21,146 nt of DNA. Origin: JBKGYG01 sp046546235. Lineage in GTDB: Bacteria; Bacillota; Clostridia; Lachnospirales; DSM-24629. Shown piece after piece: positions 1-7,372 of the stretch. The notes beneath the pieces are model-generated. The model ran no database searches and was not told where the DNA came from. It was given only the letters and a program-made list of their open reading frames with translations. The DNA lies in assembly GCA_046546235.1 (NCBI GenBank), contig JBKGYG010000031.1:1-21146 (forward strand), written 5' to 3'. Position 1 is the stretch's first letter. Each line of letters starts with the position of its first letter. The translations under genes were made by a program, and so were the position numbers.

Positions 1-10
1 AGAACAGCTG

Positions 11-51
11 GGACAAATCGCGTTGCGAACGTGGCAAAGCCACTTTTGTCC
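11..51 (+). promoter_or_regulatory. Structured leader RNA upstream of the hydrogenase-maturation operon
   Basis: A closing stem pairs GGACAAA (11-17) with TTTGTCC (45-51). It encloses two perfect small hairpins: CGTT-GCG-AACG (21-31) and GTGGC-AAA-GCCAC (31-43). The result is a compact three-way-junction-like fold ending about 18 nt before the start codon of the next gene. There is no U-tract, so it is not an ordinary terminator. The window begins 10 nt upstream, so the RNA may be the 3' part of a longer leader or riboswitch. It matches no riboswitch consensus I know well enough to name. The pairing is seen directly; a regulatory role is inferred. Confidence 0.35.
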
Positions 52-69
52 TTAAGTGAGGTGATTAGG

Positions 70-324
70 ATGAAAAGAATTGCAGTTGTAAGTGCTATAC
101 TTGAAGACCCAAAAAACACTCAACATTTATTTAATGATATTATAGCTGATTTTAAAGGTATTATTCGAGGCCGAATGGGATTACCTGTGATTGAAGAACA
201 AGTATCTATTATTACAATTGTTATCTCAGGTGAACTAAATGAGATTAATAGCTTAACAGGAAAGCTTGGCCGATTGGATAAAGTATCTGTAAAAACTTCT
301 ATATCAAAAAAGGAGTTTGACTAA
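70..324 (+). CDS. TM1266-family iron-only hydrogenase system regulator (putative)
   Basis: This 84-residue protein resembles the small TM1266-type proteins encoded beside [FeFe]-hydrogenase maturation genes. They have a ferredoxin-like/ACT-like fold similar to the C-terminal domain of NikR and are presumed regulatory; no DNA-binding domain is visible. The pattern of N-terminal strand (KRIAVVSAIL), helix, GIIRGRMGLP and SIITIVISGE fits the family, and the length is close to the usual ~80 residues. An ATG at 70 is preferred over an in-frame upstream start at 31 because a strong Shine-Dalgarno GTGAGGTGA (57-64) lies just before it and the family starts here. The gene is first in an operon with hydE, 1 nt away. 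The molecular function is not established for the family. Confidence 0.82.
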   Translation: MKRIAVVSAILEDPKNTQHLFNDIIADFKGIIRGRMGLPVIEEQVSIITIVISGELNEINSLTGKLGRLDKVSVKTSISKKEFD

Positions 325-325
325 A

Positions 326-1372
326 ATGAAAAAATTAATTGACTTACTCTATGCTAACAATAATCTTTCATCTAGTGAATTGCTAGATTTACTAAATGGA
401 CTAACTAGTGAAGAATACATTCAGCATTTACATTTGAAAGCCTCTTTAACAGCTAAAAAACACTATAGCAACAAAGTATATATGAGAGGTTTAGTTGAAT
501 TTACTAATTACTGTAAAAATAATTGTATCTATTGTGGTATTAGACACTCTAATAAGAACTGTGACCGTTATCGATTAACGAAAGATGATATATTAAGCTG
601 TTGTAAGGAAGGATATCGTCTAGGGTATAGAACTTTTGTGTTACAAGGCGGCGAAGATCCTTATTATGCAGATGAGAAAATTCTATCTATCATAAGATTA
701 ATAAAATCAAATTTTCCTGATTGCGCCCTTACTCTTTCCATAGGGGAAAAATCTTATGAAACTTATAAGCAATTCTATAATGCAGGAGTTGATAGATACT
801 TACTAAGACACGAAACTTATTCAAAACCTTTATATGAAAGGTTGCACCCTAATATGTCTTTTGAAAATCGCATCAGGTGTCTAAAAGATTTGAAAAAAAT
901 CGGTTTTCAAGTTGGAGCTGGATTTATGGTAGGTCTACCCTCTCAAACCAATGAAGATTTTGTAAAAGACTTAATTTTTCTTAAAGAACTACAACCTCAT
1001 ATGGTTGGAATTGGACCTTTTATCCCTCAAAAAGACACTCCTTTAGCTAACGAAGGAAAAGGCACACTAGAAAAAACTTGTATATTATTATCCTTAATTC
1101 GTTTACTCTTGCCTAAAGTATTATTACCTGCTACAACAGCTTTAGGTTCAATTAATCCAAAAGGGCGAGAACTAGGTCTAAAATCAGGAGCAAATGTAGT
1201 TATGCCAAACCTAAGTCCAACAGCAGTTAGAGATAAATATGCACTATATGATGGCAAAATATGTACTGGTGACGAAGCAGCTCACTGTAGACAATGTATA
1301 GAAAGACGTATTGAATCAGCTGGATTTAAAGTTGATATGTCCCGTGGTGACCATTATGATAGGAGGAATTAA
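326..1372 (+). CDS. hydE: [FeFe] hydrogenase H-cluster radical SAM maturase HydE
   Basis: HydE is a cytoplasmic radical-SAM enzyme that acts with HydG and HydF to assemble the diiron subcluster of the [FeFe]-hydrogenase active site; current work places it downstream of HydG's iron-CO-CN product. The protein is 348 residues, the usual HydE length. The radical-SAM motif CX3CX2C is at C63, C67 and C70 for the [4Fe-4S] cluster. A second cysteine set, CX7CX2C near C313, C321 and C324, matches the accessory cluster site known in some HydE proteins. The GGEDP segment in the SAM region is also present. The ATG at 326 follows AGGAG (311-315). A TTG at 317 is possible but sits only a few bases after that site. 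The gene is tightly spaced between the TM1266 homolog and hydG. Confidence 0.93.
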   Translation: MKKLIDLLYANNNLSSSELLDLLNGLTSEEYIQHLHLKASLTAKKHYSNKVYMRGLVEFTNYCKNNCIYCGIRHSNKNCDRYRLTKDDILSCCKEGYRLGYRTFVLQGGEDPYYADEKILSIIRLIKSNFPDCALTLSIGEKSYETYKQFYNAGVDRYLLRHETYSKPLYERLHPNMSFENRIRCLKDLKKIGFQVGAGFMVGLPSQTNEDFVKDLIFLKELQPHMVGIGPFIPQKDTPLANEGKGTLEKTCILLSLIRLLLPKVLLPATTALGSINPKGRELGLKSGANVVMPNLSPTAVRDKYALYDGKICTGDEAAHCRQCIERRIESAGFKVDMSRGDHYDRRN

Positions 1373-1373
1373 A

Positions 1374-2750
1374 ATGTTTATTGATCATAATTATATATAT
1401 GATATTTTAGAAAAAACTAAAAAGGTAACTGATGAAAGAATCGAAAAAGTACTAACTGCAGCTGAAACAAAACGAAATTTAACTATAGAGGAAGTTGCCA
1501 CTTTACTTAACATAACAAAAGAAGAACATTTACAAAAATTATTAGAAATTGCTGGAAAGATAAAAAATGATATCTATGGTAATCGACTTGTTATATTTGC
1601 CCCTTTATATGTAAGTAACTATTGCGTAAATAATTGTACCTATTGCGGATACAAACGCACAAACAAATTTCCTAGAAAAAAATTAACAAGAGAAGAGATT
1701 CAAAAGGAAGTTATGTTATTAGAAAAATCAGGACATAAAAGAATAGCACTAGAAGCAGGTGAAGACCCAGCAAATTGCTCAATTGATTATATTTTAGATG
1801 CCATAGACGCTGTCTATACAACAAAAAATGAAAATGGTGCTATAAGAAGGATTAATGTAAATATTGCAGCAACAACCGTTGATAACTACAAAAAACTAAA
1901 GAAAGCAGAAATAGGCACTTATATACTATTTCAAGAAACATATCATAAACCAACCTATGAAAAAATGCACCCTAAATCAATTAAGGGAGATTATAAATAT
2001 CATCTTACAGCATTTGATCGAGCTATGGAGGCAGGTATCGATGATGTTGGTGGAGGTGTTTTATTTGGTCTTGCTGATTATAAATTCGAAGTTCTTTCAC
2101 TAATGCTTCATAATCAACATTTAGAAGAAAAATATGGTGTAGGCTTCCATACTATATCTGTTCCAAGATTAAAAAAAGCAGATGGTATGAGTCTAGAACA
2201 ATTTCCACATTTAGTAGACGATAAAACATTTATTAAATTAACAGCTATACTTAGACTTGCAGTTCCATTTACAGGAATGATATTATCTACTAGAGAAAGT
2301 CAAAAAATTCGAAAACTATTAATAAAGTATGGCGTAAGTCAAATAAGTGCTGGTTCTTGTACAGATGTTGGTGGTTACGCTGAAAAAGCAGAAGGTAAGC
2401 ATACGCCACAGTTTGAACTTGCTGATCATCGAGAACCTATTGATATATTAAAAGAACTTATAAAAGATAAACATATTCCAAGCTATTGTACTGCTTGTTA
2501 TCGAAGTGGTCGTACTGGAGATAGATTTATGCGTTTGGCGAAATCTGGACAAATCCATAATGTATGTACCCCAAATGCACTAATGACTTTGATGGAATTT
2601 ATTACTGATTATGGTGATAATGAGATATATGAAAAAGGCTACTCTCTTATACAAGAAGAAATATTAAAAATTGATAATCAAAAAATAAAAGAACTCACTA
2701 AAAATAATATTGAAAGAATAAAAAATGGAGAAAGAGATTTATTTGTATAA
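1374..2750 (+). CDS. hydG: [FeFe] hydrogenase H-cluster radical SAM maturase HydG (tyrosine lyase)
   Basis: HydG cleaves tyrosine to p-cresol and dehydroglycine and supplies CO and cyanide on iron for the hydrogenase diiron site. The 458-residue protein has the radical-SAM CX3CX2C motif at C84, C88 and C91. Near the C-terminus it has the diagnostic CX2CX22C motif (CTAC, then NVCTP) that binds the auxiliary cluster and separates HydG from its thiamine-synthesis relative ThiH. GEDP and GVLFGL segments fit the family. The ATG at 1374 follows AGGAGG (1361-1366), and the gene begins 1 nt after the hydE stop, so translation is probably coupled. A longer in-frame reading from 1311 overlaps hydE and is unlikely. 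HydF, the scaffold GTPase, is not downstream and must be elsewhere if the pathway is complete. Confidence 0.95.
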   Translation: MFIDHNYIYDILEKTKKVTDERIEKVLTAAETKRNLTIEEVATLLNITKEEHLQKLLEIAGKIKNDIYGNRLVIFAPLYVSNYCVNNCTYCGYKRTNKFPRKKLTREEIQKEVMLLEKSGHKRIALEAGEDPANCSIDYILDAIDAVYTTKNENGAIRRINVNIAATTVDNYKKLKKAEIGTYILFQETYHKPTYEKMHPKSIKGDYKYHLTAFDRAMEAGIDDVGGGVLFGLADYKFEVLSLMLHNQHLEEKYGVGFHTISVPRLKKADGMSLEQFPHLVDDKTFIKLTAILRLAVPFTGMILSTRESQKIRKLLIKYGVSQISAGSCTDVGGYAEKAEGKHTPQFELADHREPIDILKELIKDKHIPSYCTACYRSGRTGDRFMRLAKSGQIHNVCTPNALMTLMEFITDYGDNEIYEKGYSLIQEEILKIDNQKIKELTKNNIERIKNGERDLFV

Positions 2751-2890
2751 GAATAACTTTATTAGTTAAATAAGGTATATTTTACAAATCCCTTTAACTT
2801 CTTTATTTAAAACTATGGTTATTTTTTAATAGTATTCCAAAATCATATCTTGTATATACTAATTTTAAATTAGAAGAAAGGAGTTAAAAA

Positions 2891-3316
2891 ATGTCTCAAT
2901 CTCAAGAACACTTACATGAGAAAATCCATACTTTTCTAAGGCAAAAAGATACTGGTGCTTTAGCCACAACAGGTGTAGAAATGCGTGTTAGCCCAGTAAA
3001 ATACTATGTAGATGAAAGAAGCAATATATATATTCATAGTGATGGCGGTAAAAAGTTTGATAATATACAAAAAAATCATAATGTATGTTTATTAATTAGT
3101 ACAGAATTCTCAGAAGACCTTAATAAAATAAAAGGAATTCAAGTATTCGGTCACTGCGAAGTAGGAGAAAATGGTTCTTCTTTATATGAAGAAGCCGAAA
3201 GATTTTGTCCTTGGAATCATGATAATGATACCACAGTAATTAAGATTACTCCTGACCATATAGTATATAAAGACGGTATAACTGAAGATGGTAGCAAACA
3301 AGTATGGTATAATTAA
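2891..3316 (+). CDS. Pyridoxamine 5'-phosphate oxidase-fold (PPOX) flavin-binding protein
   Basis: This 141-residue cytoplasmic protein has the split-barrel PPOX/flavin-reductase-like layout. An N-terminal helix is followed by a TGALATTG strand, then RVSPVKYYVDE, IYIHSDGGKKFDNI and NVCLLIS, and a late strand with ITPDHIVYKDG. Small clostridial members usually bind FMN or a related cofactor and are annotated as pyridoxamine 5'-phosphate oxidase family proteins of unknown substrate. True vitamin B6 synthesis activity should not be assumed. A Shine-Dalgarno AAAGGAG (2877-2883) precedes the ATG. A 140-bp gap separates it from hydG, so it may be transcribed on its own. It ends at a convergent terminator with the mntR-like gene. 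Confidence 0.8.
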   Translation: MSQSQEHLHEKIHTFLRQKDTGALATTGVEMRVSPVKYYVDERSNIYIHSDGGKKFDNIQKNHNVCLLISTEFSEDLNKIKGIQVFGHCEVGENGSSLYEEAERFCPWNHDNDTTVIKITPDHIVYKDGITEDGSKQVWYN

Positions 3317-3319
3317 CTA

Positions 3320-3357
3320 TTAGGGCGTATTACAATGCGTCCTAAACTTATTTTTTC
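3320..3357 (+). terminator. Terminator of the PPOX gene, formed by a dispersed palindrome
   Basis: TTAGGGCGTA (3320-3329) pairs with TGCGTCCTAA (3336-3345) over 10 bp with two G-U pairs and a TTACAA loop, followed by a T-rich stretch at 3349-3356. It starts just after the PPOX stop codon and reaches the 3' end of the convergent regulator gene. The hairpin resembles the palindrome at 15824-15843, so it may be a repeat element serving as a terminator. Confidence 0.65.
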
Positions 3358-3824
3358 TCATTTATTTCTTTTTTATAACTATTAAAAGATTGTAAAACAT
3401 TGGGGTAAACTTCAAAAAAATCATTAAGATATTTAACTTCATTTAACAATTTCGGACTAATATGATGTTCTATTAATTCTGTATCCCTCAACAAAGTCTC
3501 TTTTATATCTAACTTTTTAAGAAATTCTTCTATTACTTCATGTCTATATAATAAAAACCCTCCATATTCTTTACCTTTTTTGGTTAACTGTATTATTCCA
3601 TATTTCTCGTAATAAACAAATTTATGTACTGCTAATTTTTGCACGATTTTAGTAGATGAAGATGCTTTAACATGAAGTTGTTCTGATAAATCTTTCATGC
3701 GAGCATACCCTTCTTCCTCACATAATCTATAAATCATCTCTAAATAATCCTCCATAGTAGGTGTTAAAGGATTATCATCTTTTATCATATAACCTCTTAC
3801 AGTATAAAAATTATTTTTCTTCAT
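3348..3824 (-). CDS. mntR: MntR-like metal-dependent transcriptional regulator (DtxR family)
   Basis: This is a winged-helix DtxR-family repressor that binds DNA when loaded with metal. In the 158-residue form, the metal ligands of Bacillus MntR all have counterparts: D26 and E29 (in MEDYLE), H95 (in YRHEVIEE), and E116, E119 and H120 (in ELIEHH). The Asp at the first position, rather than the Met of DtxR, favours manganese sensing. The helix-turn-helix lies around residues 43-63. There is no SH3-like third domain, as in MntR. The start at 3824 has AAAGAGTGAT upstream and keeps a TVRGY segment I recall from clostridial relatives. A start at 3788 after AGAGG, giving 146 residues, is an alternative. 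Targets are not in view. Confidence 0.85.
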   Translation of the reverse strand: MKKNNFYTVRGYMIKDDNPLTPTMEDYLEMIYRLCEEEGYARMKDLSEQLHVKASSSTKIVQKLAVHKFVYYEKYGIIQLTKKGKEYGGFLLYRHEVIEEFLKKLDIKETLLRDTELIEHHISPKLLNEVKYLNDFFEVYPNVLQSFNSYKKEINEKK

Positions 3825-3912
3825 ATAATCACTCTTTCTTTTCGGACATACGCATTGAAGTCTAAACATATATTTAATAATAATATTCTTTCATTGTAAC
3901 CGTAAGGTTAAA

Positions 3913-3968
3913 AGGAACGTTTTGTATATATTTTTTTCTACGGAAAATATTAAATTTGTCGACAGTCT
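3913..3968 (+). repeat. Truncated copy C of the dispersed element (right end only)
   Basis: About 55 bp match the right ends of the full elements at 4607-4869 and 14913-15172. Shared parts are GAACGTTTTGTATATATTTT, CGGAAAATATTAA and TTTGTCGACAGTCTG, in the same orientation. The left end and internal hairpin are missing. It lies upstream of the MntR-like gene. Confidence 0.75.
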
Positions 3969-4034
3969 GTAATAATATTATTAATATTATCTTTTAATCA
4001 TTTTATGTATTTATTCCTATCAAAATGCTAAAAA

Positions 4035-4082
4035 TTATAATCAAGAATATGGTATATATATAACTCATATTCTCGATTATAA
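4035..4082 (-). terminator. Rho-independent terminator of the FMN-binding lipoprotein gene
   Basis: The 17-nt arms at 4035-4051 and 4066-4082 pair with one mismatch around a 14-nt AT-rich loop. On the minus strand the hairpin is followed by TTTTTAG. It lies about 55 bp past the stop codon of the minus-strand lipoprotein gene. Confidence 0.7.
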
Positions 4083-4136
4083 AACACTATAAATAATGCT
4101 TAACTCCAACAAAAATCTGGGAGTTTTTAGATTGCC

Positions 4137-4544
4137 CTACTCTTCTCCAGAAGCACCTTCTAATGCTCTTTGAACAGCTAACTTCCAATTATCAGCTGTA
4201 ATTGTAGCTCCAGCTATAGTATCTACATTATATGTTTGTTCATCAAGCATATCATCTATCATATCTTCTCTTGCTTGCATTAAGTCAGGATACTGTTTTC
4301 CATCTTCCTCTTGCCCAGTATAATTCTCTGTAACATCATTTCCATCTGTATCTAATCTTCTTAGCGTGATATCTGTGATTTTTCCATCTTCAATAACTAC
4401 TGATGCATCTTCATTTCCATGATCCCAAGGATCCCCCTCTGCTGTATAAGTGCCATCAACATATTCATTATCATCAGCTTCTTTCCCACAACCAGGTAAA
4501 ATAAATACTACTAATACTAGTATACAAATTATTAATTTTTTCAT
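4137..4544 (-). CDS. FMN-binding domain lipoprotein
   Basis: This 135-residue exported lipoprotein has a type II signal peptide with lipobox LPGC (acylated C19), an acidic linker, and one FMN_bind domain. Such domains, found in RnfG/NqrC and many clostridial lipoproteins, carry FMN covalently attached to Thr or Ser by ApbE. They pass electrons outside the membrane. The motif here is DTIAGAT near residues 109-115, where the usual Ser/Thr two residues before the second Ala is replaced by Ala; the final Thr, the expected attachment site, remains. The start at 4544 follows AGGAGG at good spacing; the 17 upstream in-frame residues would spoil the signal peptide. ApbE and partner redox proteins are not in the window. 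Flavinylation is inferred. Confidence 0.85.
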   Translation of the reverse strand: MKKLIICILVLVVFILPGCGKEADDNEYVDGTYTAEGDPWDHGNEDASVVIEDGKITDITLRRLDTDGNDVTENYTGQEEDGKQYPDLMQAREDMIDDMLDEQTYNVDTIAGATITADNWKLAVQRALEGASGEE

Positions 4545-4606
4545 TATAATCCTCCTATCAAATACTTTTATAGTAGTATCCCTTTTATTGCCCATTTTTA
4601 TTCTAA

Positions 4607-4869
4607 CAGGTTGTAGACAAAGTATTTAATCAGATACTAGTAGAGAAAAATATATACAAATAAGAGATTTTTAAAGATTTGATTAGAAAAAATTAGTGAG
4701 TGGAAATAGTTATTCCGTTAAGAACCTTGAGTGTTTGACCAACGGGAGTTCTCAAGGTTTAGGAATAACTATTGGAACGAACTTAGTTTTTCTTCAAATA
4801 TTTAATTGAACGTTTTGTATATATTTTTTTCTGCGGAAAATTCCTGTAATTAAGTTTGTCAACAAACTC
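4607..4869 (+). repeat. MITE-like dispersed element, copy A
   Basis: This non-coding element of about 263 bp fills most of the 334-bp gap between the lipoprotein and SleL-type genes. Its ends are imperfect inverted repeats: CAGGTTGTAGACAAAG at the left and TTTGTCAACAAACTC at the right. The similarity continues inward to AAAAATATATACAAA (left) and TTTGTATATATTTTTTT (right). The centre folds: AATAGTTATTCC (4705-4716) pairs with GGAATAACTATT (4762-4773), and AACCTTGAG (4723-4731) pairs with CTCAAGGTT (4751-4759). Nearly the same sequence recurs at 14913-15172. Copy A begins 9 bp beyond the stop of the upstream minus-strand gene. It encodes no protein of credible length, so any mobility would need a transposase in trans. 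Confidence 0.8.
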
Positions 4870-4878
4870 TATATTTCA

Positions 4879-6168
4879 TTACACTCTTTTTCTAACTAAA
4901 AAATTTTCTTCTATTAATAACCAATTCTGAGGAAAATCTCTTCCAAGTACCCAATAATATAACCCTCTTATGCCCAAGTTTTTAACAAGATTAAATTTTG
5001 CTTGAATACTTCTTGCATCTTCAAACCACACAATATGGGCCTCTCCATTCTCATCAGCATAATCAAAAAATGGAGTTTGAGCCTCTTCATCATACTGTAT
5101 TTCAGCATTATATTCTGCTGCCAATTCAATAGCTTGTTGGGAACTTATTGCTCTTGCAAACTTTCCACCTTCAACATATGGAAGAGTCCAATCATAACCA
5201 TACAAAGGTATTCCCATCATAATTTTTTCTCTTGGTACTACCGTTAAAGCATAATCCATCACTCTTTCAACTTGGTCTATTGGTGAAACAGGTCGAGGTG
5301 GCCCTCCTGACCATCCCCACTCATACGTCATAAAAAAGATAAAATCAACAATATCTCCATGAGCCTCATAATCATGACCTTCATACAATATCCCTTCTTG
5401 TTCTTCAAAATATTTTGGAGCTAATGCAGTTGATACACTATAACCTAAAGACCCTAAACGATTAACAGCTTTTCTTAAAAATTCATTATATCTTTCCCTA
5501 TTTTCTGCACCAAGATACTCAAAATCAAAATCAACACCTAAATACCCTTTTTCAACCATTATATCAACTATTTCATCAAGCAATACATTTTGCAATACTT
5601 CATCTGCCAAAACTGTAGTAATTAACTCTTGACTAAATTGTCCTTCTTCAATATTAGTAATAACCATTAAAGGGAATAATTCATTTTCCCTAGCTACTCT
5701 AAGAGCGTCTTCATCTTCTAATGAAGTTAATGAACCATCGGCATTAATATGATAACTAAATAGATTAAGATAAGTTAATCCATCTTCTACTCTTTCAATT
5801 TCTTCTACTGTCCTCTCTCCTGTTATATCTGGATCTAAATAAGCTCCTATTTCCTTTGTTACTCTTGGCATCTGAGGAATATACAGCCTTGTACCTACTT
5901 GAAGCATTTCAGGATCTATTTGATTTAATCTAATTAATTGACTAGCAGGCACTCCTAATTCTTGACTAATAGACTCTATAGTATCTCCTTCTTCTACAAA
6001 ATAATAAGAACCCCATATTGGTATTACAATAGTTTGCCCTACCACTAGGTTTTCTGGATTTGGAATTTCATTTGACCCTATCAATACTTCACTAGATATA
6101 TCAAATTCTTGAGCTATCTCAGATATTGTATCCCCAGGTTCTACAACATATATTTGCACTTTATTCAC
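4879..6168 (-). CDS. LysM-GH18 spore cortex fragment-lytic enzyme (SleL/YaaH-like)
   Basis: This 429-residue protein has two N-terminal LysM domains (about residues 4-51 and 54-98), which bind N-acetylglucosamine polymers, and a glycoside hydrolase family 18 catalytic domain (about 105-425). The catalytic signature is GVDFDFE, with D213, D215 and the acid/base E217; the first Asp of the classical DGxDxDxE motif is replaced by Leu. Late segments FIFFMTYEWGWSGGPP and GIRGLYYWVLGRDFPQNW match SleL/YaaH/YdhD-type spore proteins. These act as N-acetylglucosaminidases on cortex peptidoglycan during germination. There is no signal peptide, as usual for spore-coat-delivered enzymes. AGAGGTGA precedes the ATG. 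It lies 72 bp downstream of the FUSC-type gene on the same strand, without a clear terminator between them. Confidence 0.87.
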   Translation of the reverse strand: MNKVQIYVVEPGDTISEIAQEFDISSEVLIGSNEIPNPENLVVGQTIVIPIWGSYYFVEEGDTIESISQELGVPASQLIRLNQIDPEMLQVGTRLYIPQMPRVTKEIGAYLDPDITGERTVEEIERVEDGLTYLNLFSYHINADGSLTSLEDEDALRVARENELFPLMVITNIEEGQFSQELITTVLADEVLQNVLLDEIVDIMVEKGYLGVDFDFEYLGAENRERYNEFLRKAVNRLGSLGYSVSTALAPKYFEEQEGILYEGHDYEAHGDIVDFIFFMTYEWGWSGGPPRPVSPIDQVERVMDYALTVVPREKIMMGIPLYGYDWTLPYVEGGKFARAISSQQAIELAAEYNAEIQYDEEAQTPFFDYADENGEAHIVWFEDARSIQAKFNLVKNLGIRGLYYWVLGRDFPQNWLLIEENFLVRKRV

Positions 6169-6240
6169 CTCTACACATTTACTCTACTATTACTATATTA
6201 AAGAACTTTGTACTAAGTGAATATTTACATTATGCAAAGG

Positions 6241-7272
6241 TTAAACACTATTAATATTTCTATTTTCTTTTAATAAGATTATTATCTCATTAATTAATCT
6301 ATCTATATAAAATAAATTTTCTTCCAATCTATTAGAATGCTCTTTTTCACCTATAATTTGAGGGAGAGATTTTAAACAAGAATTTTCTTCTATTATAGCT
6401 TTACTTATATCCTCTATATTCTTTTCTATCTCTTTATATCTCTGAATATATTTTCCTGTAATATTATTACTATTTTGCAAGTAATAACAGCTGTCATTGT
6501 TTATTCTATTAATTTCTTTTAGCTTTTCTATAATTGTTTTAAATATAATAATCTTAGTTTTTCTATTTCTATTATAAGTAATATCCTTTTCTATGTCATT
6601 AATATGTTCCAATACCCACTCTATTGTATTATCACACTCTTTTATTGCTATAATAGCTTTTTCTATATCGTTTTTGTAATTATTAAAACTTAGTACCATA
6701 TTAGAAATTACTTCCTTACTTTTATCTAATATATATAATAGCCTTTTCTGAGCTAACTTCTTATATGAAAAGACTGAGAATAAATAATTATATAATATCG
6801 CTATACTAACACCAAAAATCAAAGCAACTATTCTTAATCGAAAGGTTAAAACAGGGCTAGGTTTCCCTTCAACTGTTTTTTGAACATACTGTGTCATATA
6901 TATAGCAGTAAATATTGCAACAGGCGAAACAAATCTCCAATTCATATGAATACATACATATAATGTAAAAGAAACAGATAGAGCTACAGTAATCCCATTA
7001 ATACCAAAAAAATATATTATTGCTAATGTAGTTACAGCTCCTATAACAGTTGCATAAATTTGTTCCCAACCACTTTTTATGCCACTTATAGTCACTGGCT
7101 CTAATGTCATCATTAAACCAAATAGTATTGAAATCATATCTAATCGAAGTAACGGGTGTTGTAAAGCAATTAAATAAGCTGTTATAATAGCTAAAAAACT
7201 TTTAATAATATATATCCTTGAATCAAATAAATAAGCCTCTTTTTTAAATCTTAAAAAATCAAAATATTTCAT
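6241..7272 (-). CDS. Aromatic acid exporter/FUSC-family integral membrane protein
   Basis: The 343-residue protein has a hydrophobic N-terminal half with about five or six membrane segments between residues 22 and 170 (for example IIKSFLAIITAYLIAL, ISILFGLMMTLEPVTISGI and LRIVALIFGVSIAILYNYLF). A charged, helical, probably cytoplasmic C-terminal half of about 170 residues follows. This is the layout of aromatic-acid-exporter/DUF939-like FUSC proteins, related to PET-type transporters. The LEPVTISGIKSGWEQIYATVIGA stretch contains the family's typical G-x(4)-R/W-x(2)-GT-like region after membrane segment 2. The substrate is unknown. AAAGGA lies 8 nt before the ATG. It may be co-transcribed with the SleL-type gene. 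Confidence 0.7.
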   Translation of the reverse strand: MKYFDFLRFKKEAYLFDSRIYIIKSFLAIITAYLIALQHPLLRLDMISILFGLMMTLEPVTISGIKSGWEQIYATVIGAVTTLAIIYFFGINGITVALSVSFTLYVCIHMNWRFVSPVAIFTAIYMTQYVQKTVEGKPSPVLTFRLRIVALIFGVSIAILYNYLFSVFSYKKLAQKRLLYILDKSKEVISNMVLSFNNYKNDIEKAIIAIKECDNTIEWVLEHINDIEKDITYNRNRKTKIIIFKTIIEKLKEINRINNDSCYYLQNSNNITGKYIQRYKEIEKNIEDISKAIIEENSCLKSLPQIIGEKEHSNRLEENLFYIDRLINEIIILLKENRNINSV

Positions 7273-7372
7273 CAGCCTATCCTTTCATTACTGTAAGTGT
7301 TTTAATAGTATAGGTGCTACTTTTATGAGTTATACTAACATAAATAACTTAAAATTAATAGGAGGTATTTAT

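Larger units (their letters stand above)
3825..4136. other. Gene-free interval between the MntR-like and FMN-binding genes
   Basis: This 312-bp AT-rich interval holds the promoter side of the minus-strand regulator gene, a small AACC-GTAA-GGTT hairpin near 3900, a truncated copy of the dispersed element (3913-3968) and a strong hairpin terminator for the minus-strand lipoprotein gene (4035-4082). A weak AACTCC/GGGAGTT pairing lies around 4102-4126. I see no ORF of credible length and no confident promoter. Confidence 0.6.

Noticed and set aside
11..51. Cyclic di-GMP or T-box riboswitch for the first leader hairpin
   Set aside because: GCAAAGCCAC resembles part of the GEMM-I core, but the second half of that aptamer is absent, and the T-box antiterminator consensus is not matched.
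1027..1257. Minus-strand open frame inside hydE
   Set aside because: It is fully contained in the strongly supported hydE gene, has no ribosome binding site and no recognisable protein features.
5002..5247. Plus-strand open frame inside the LysM-GH18 gene
   Set aside because: It is antisense to the catalytic domain and has low-complexity composition, consistent with a shadow frame.
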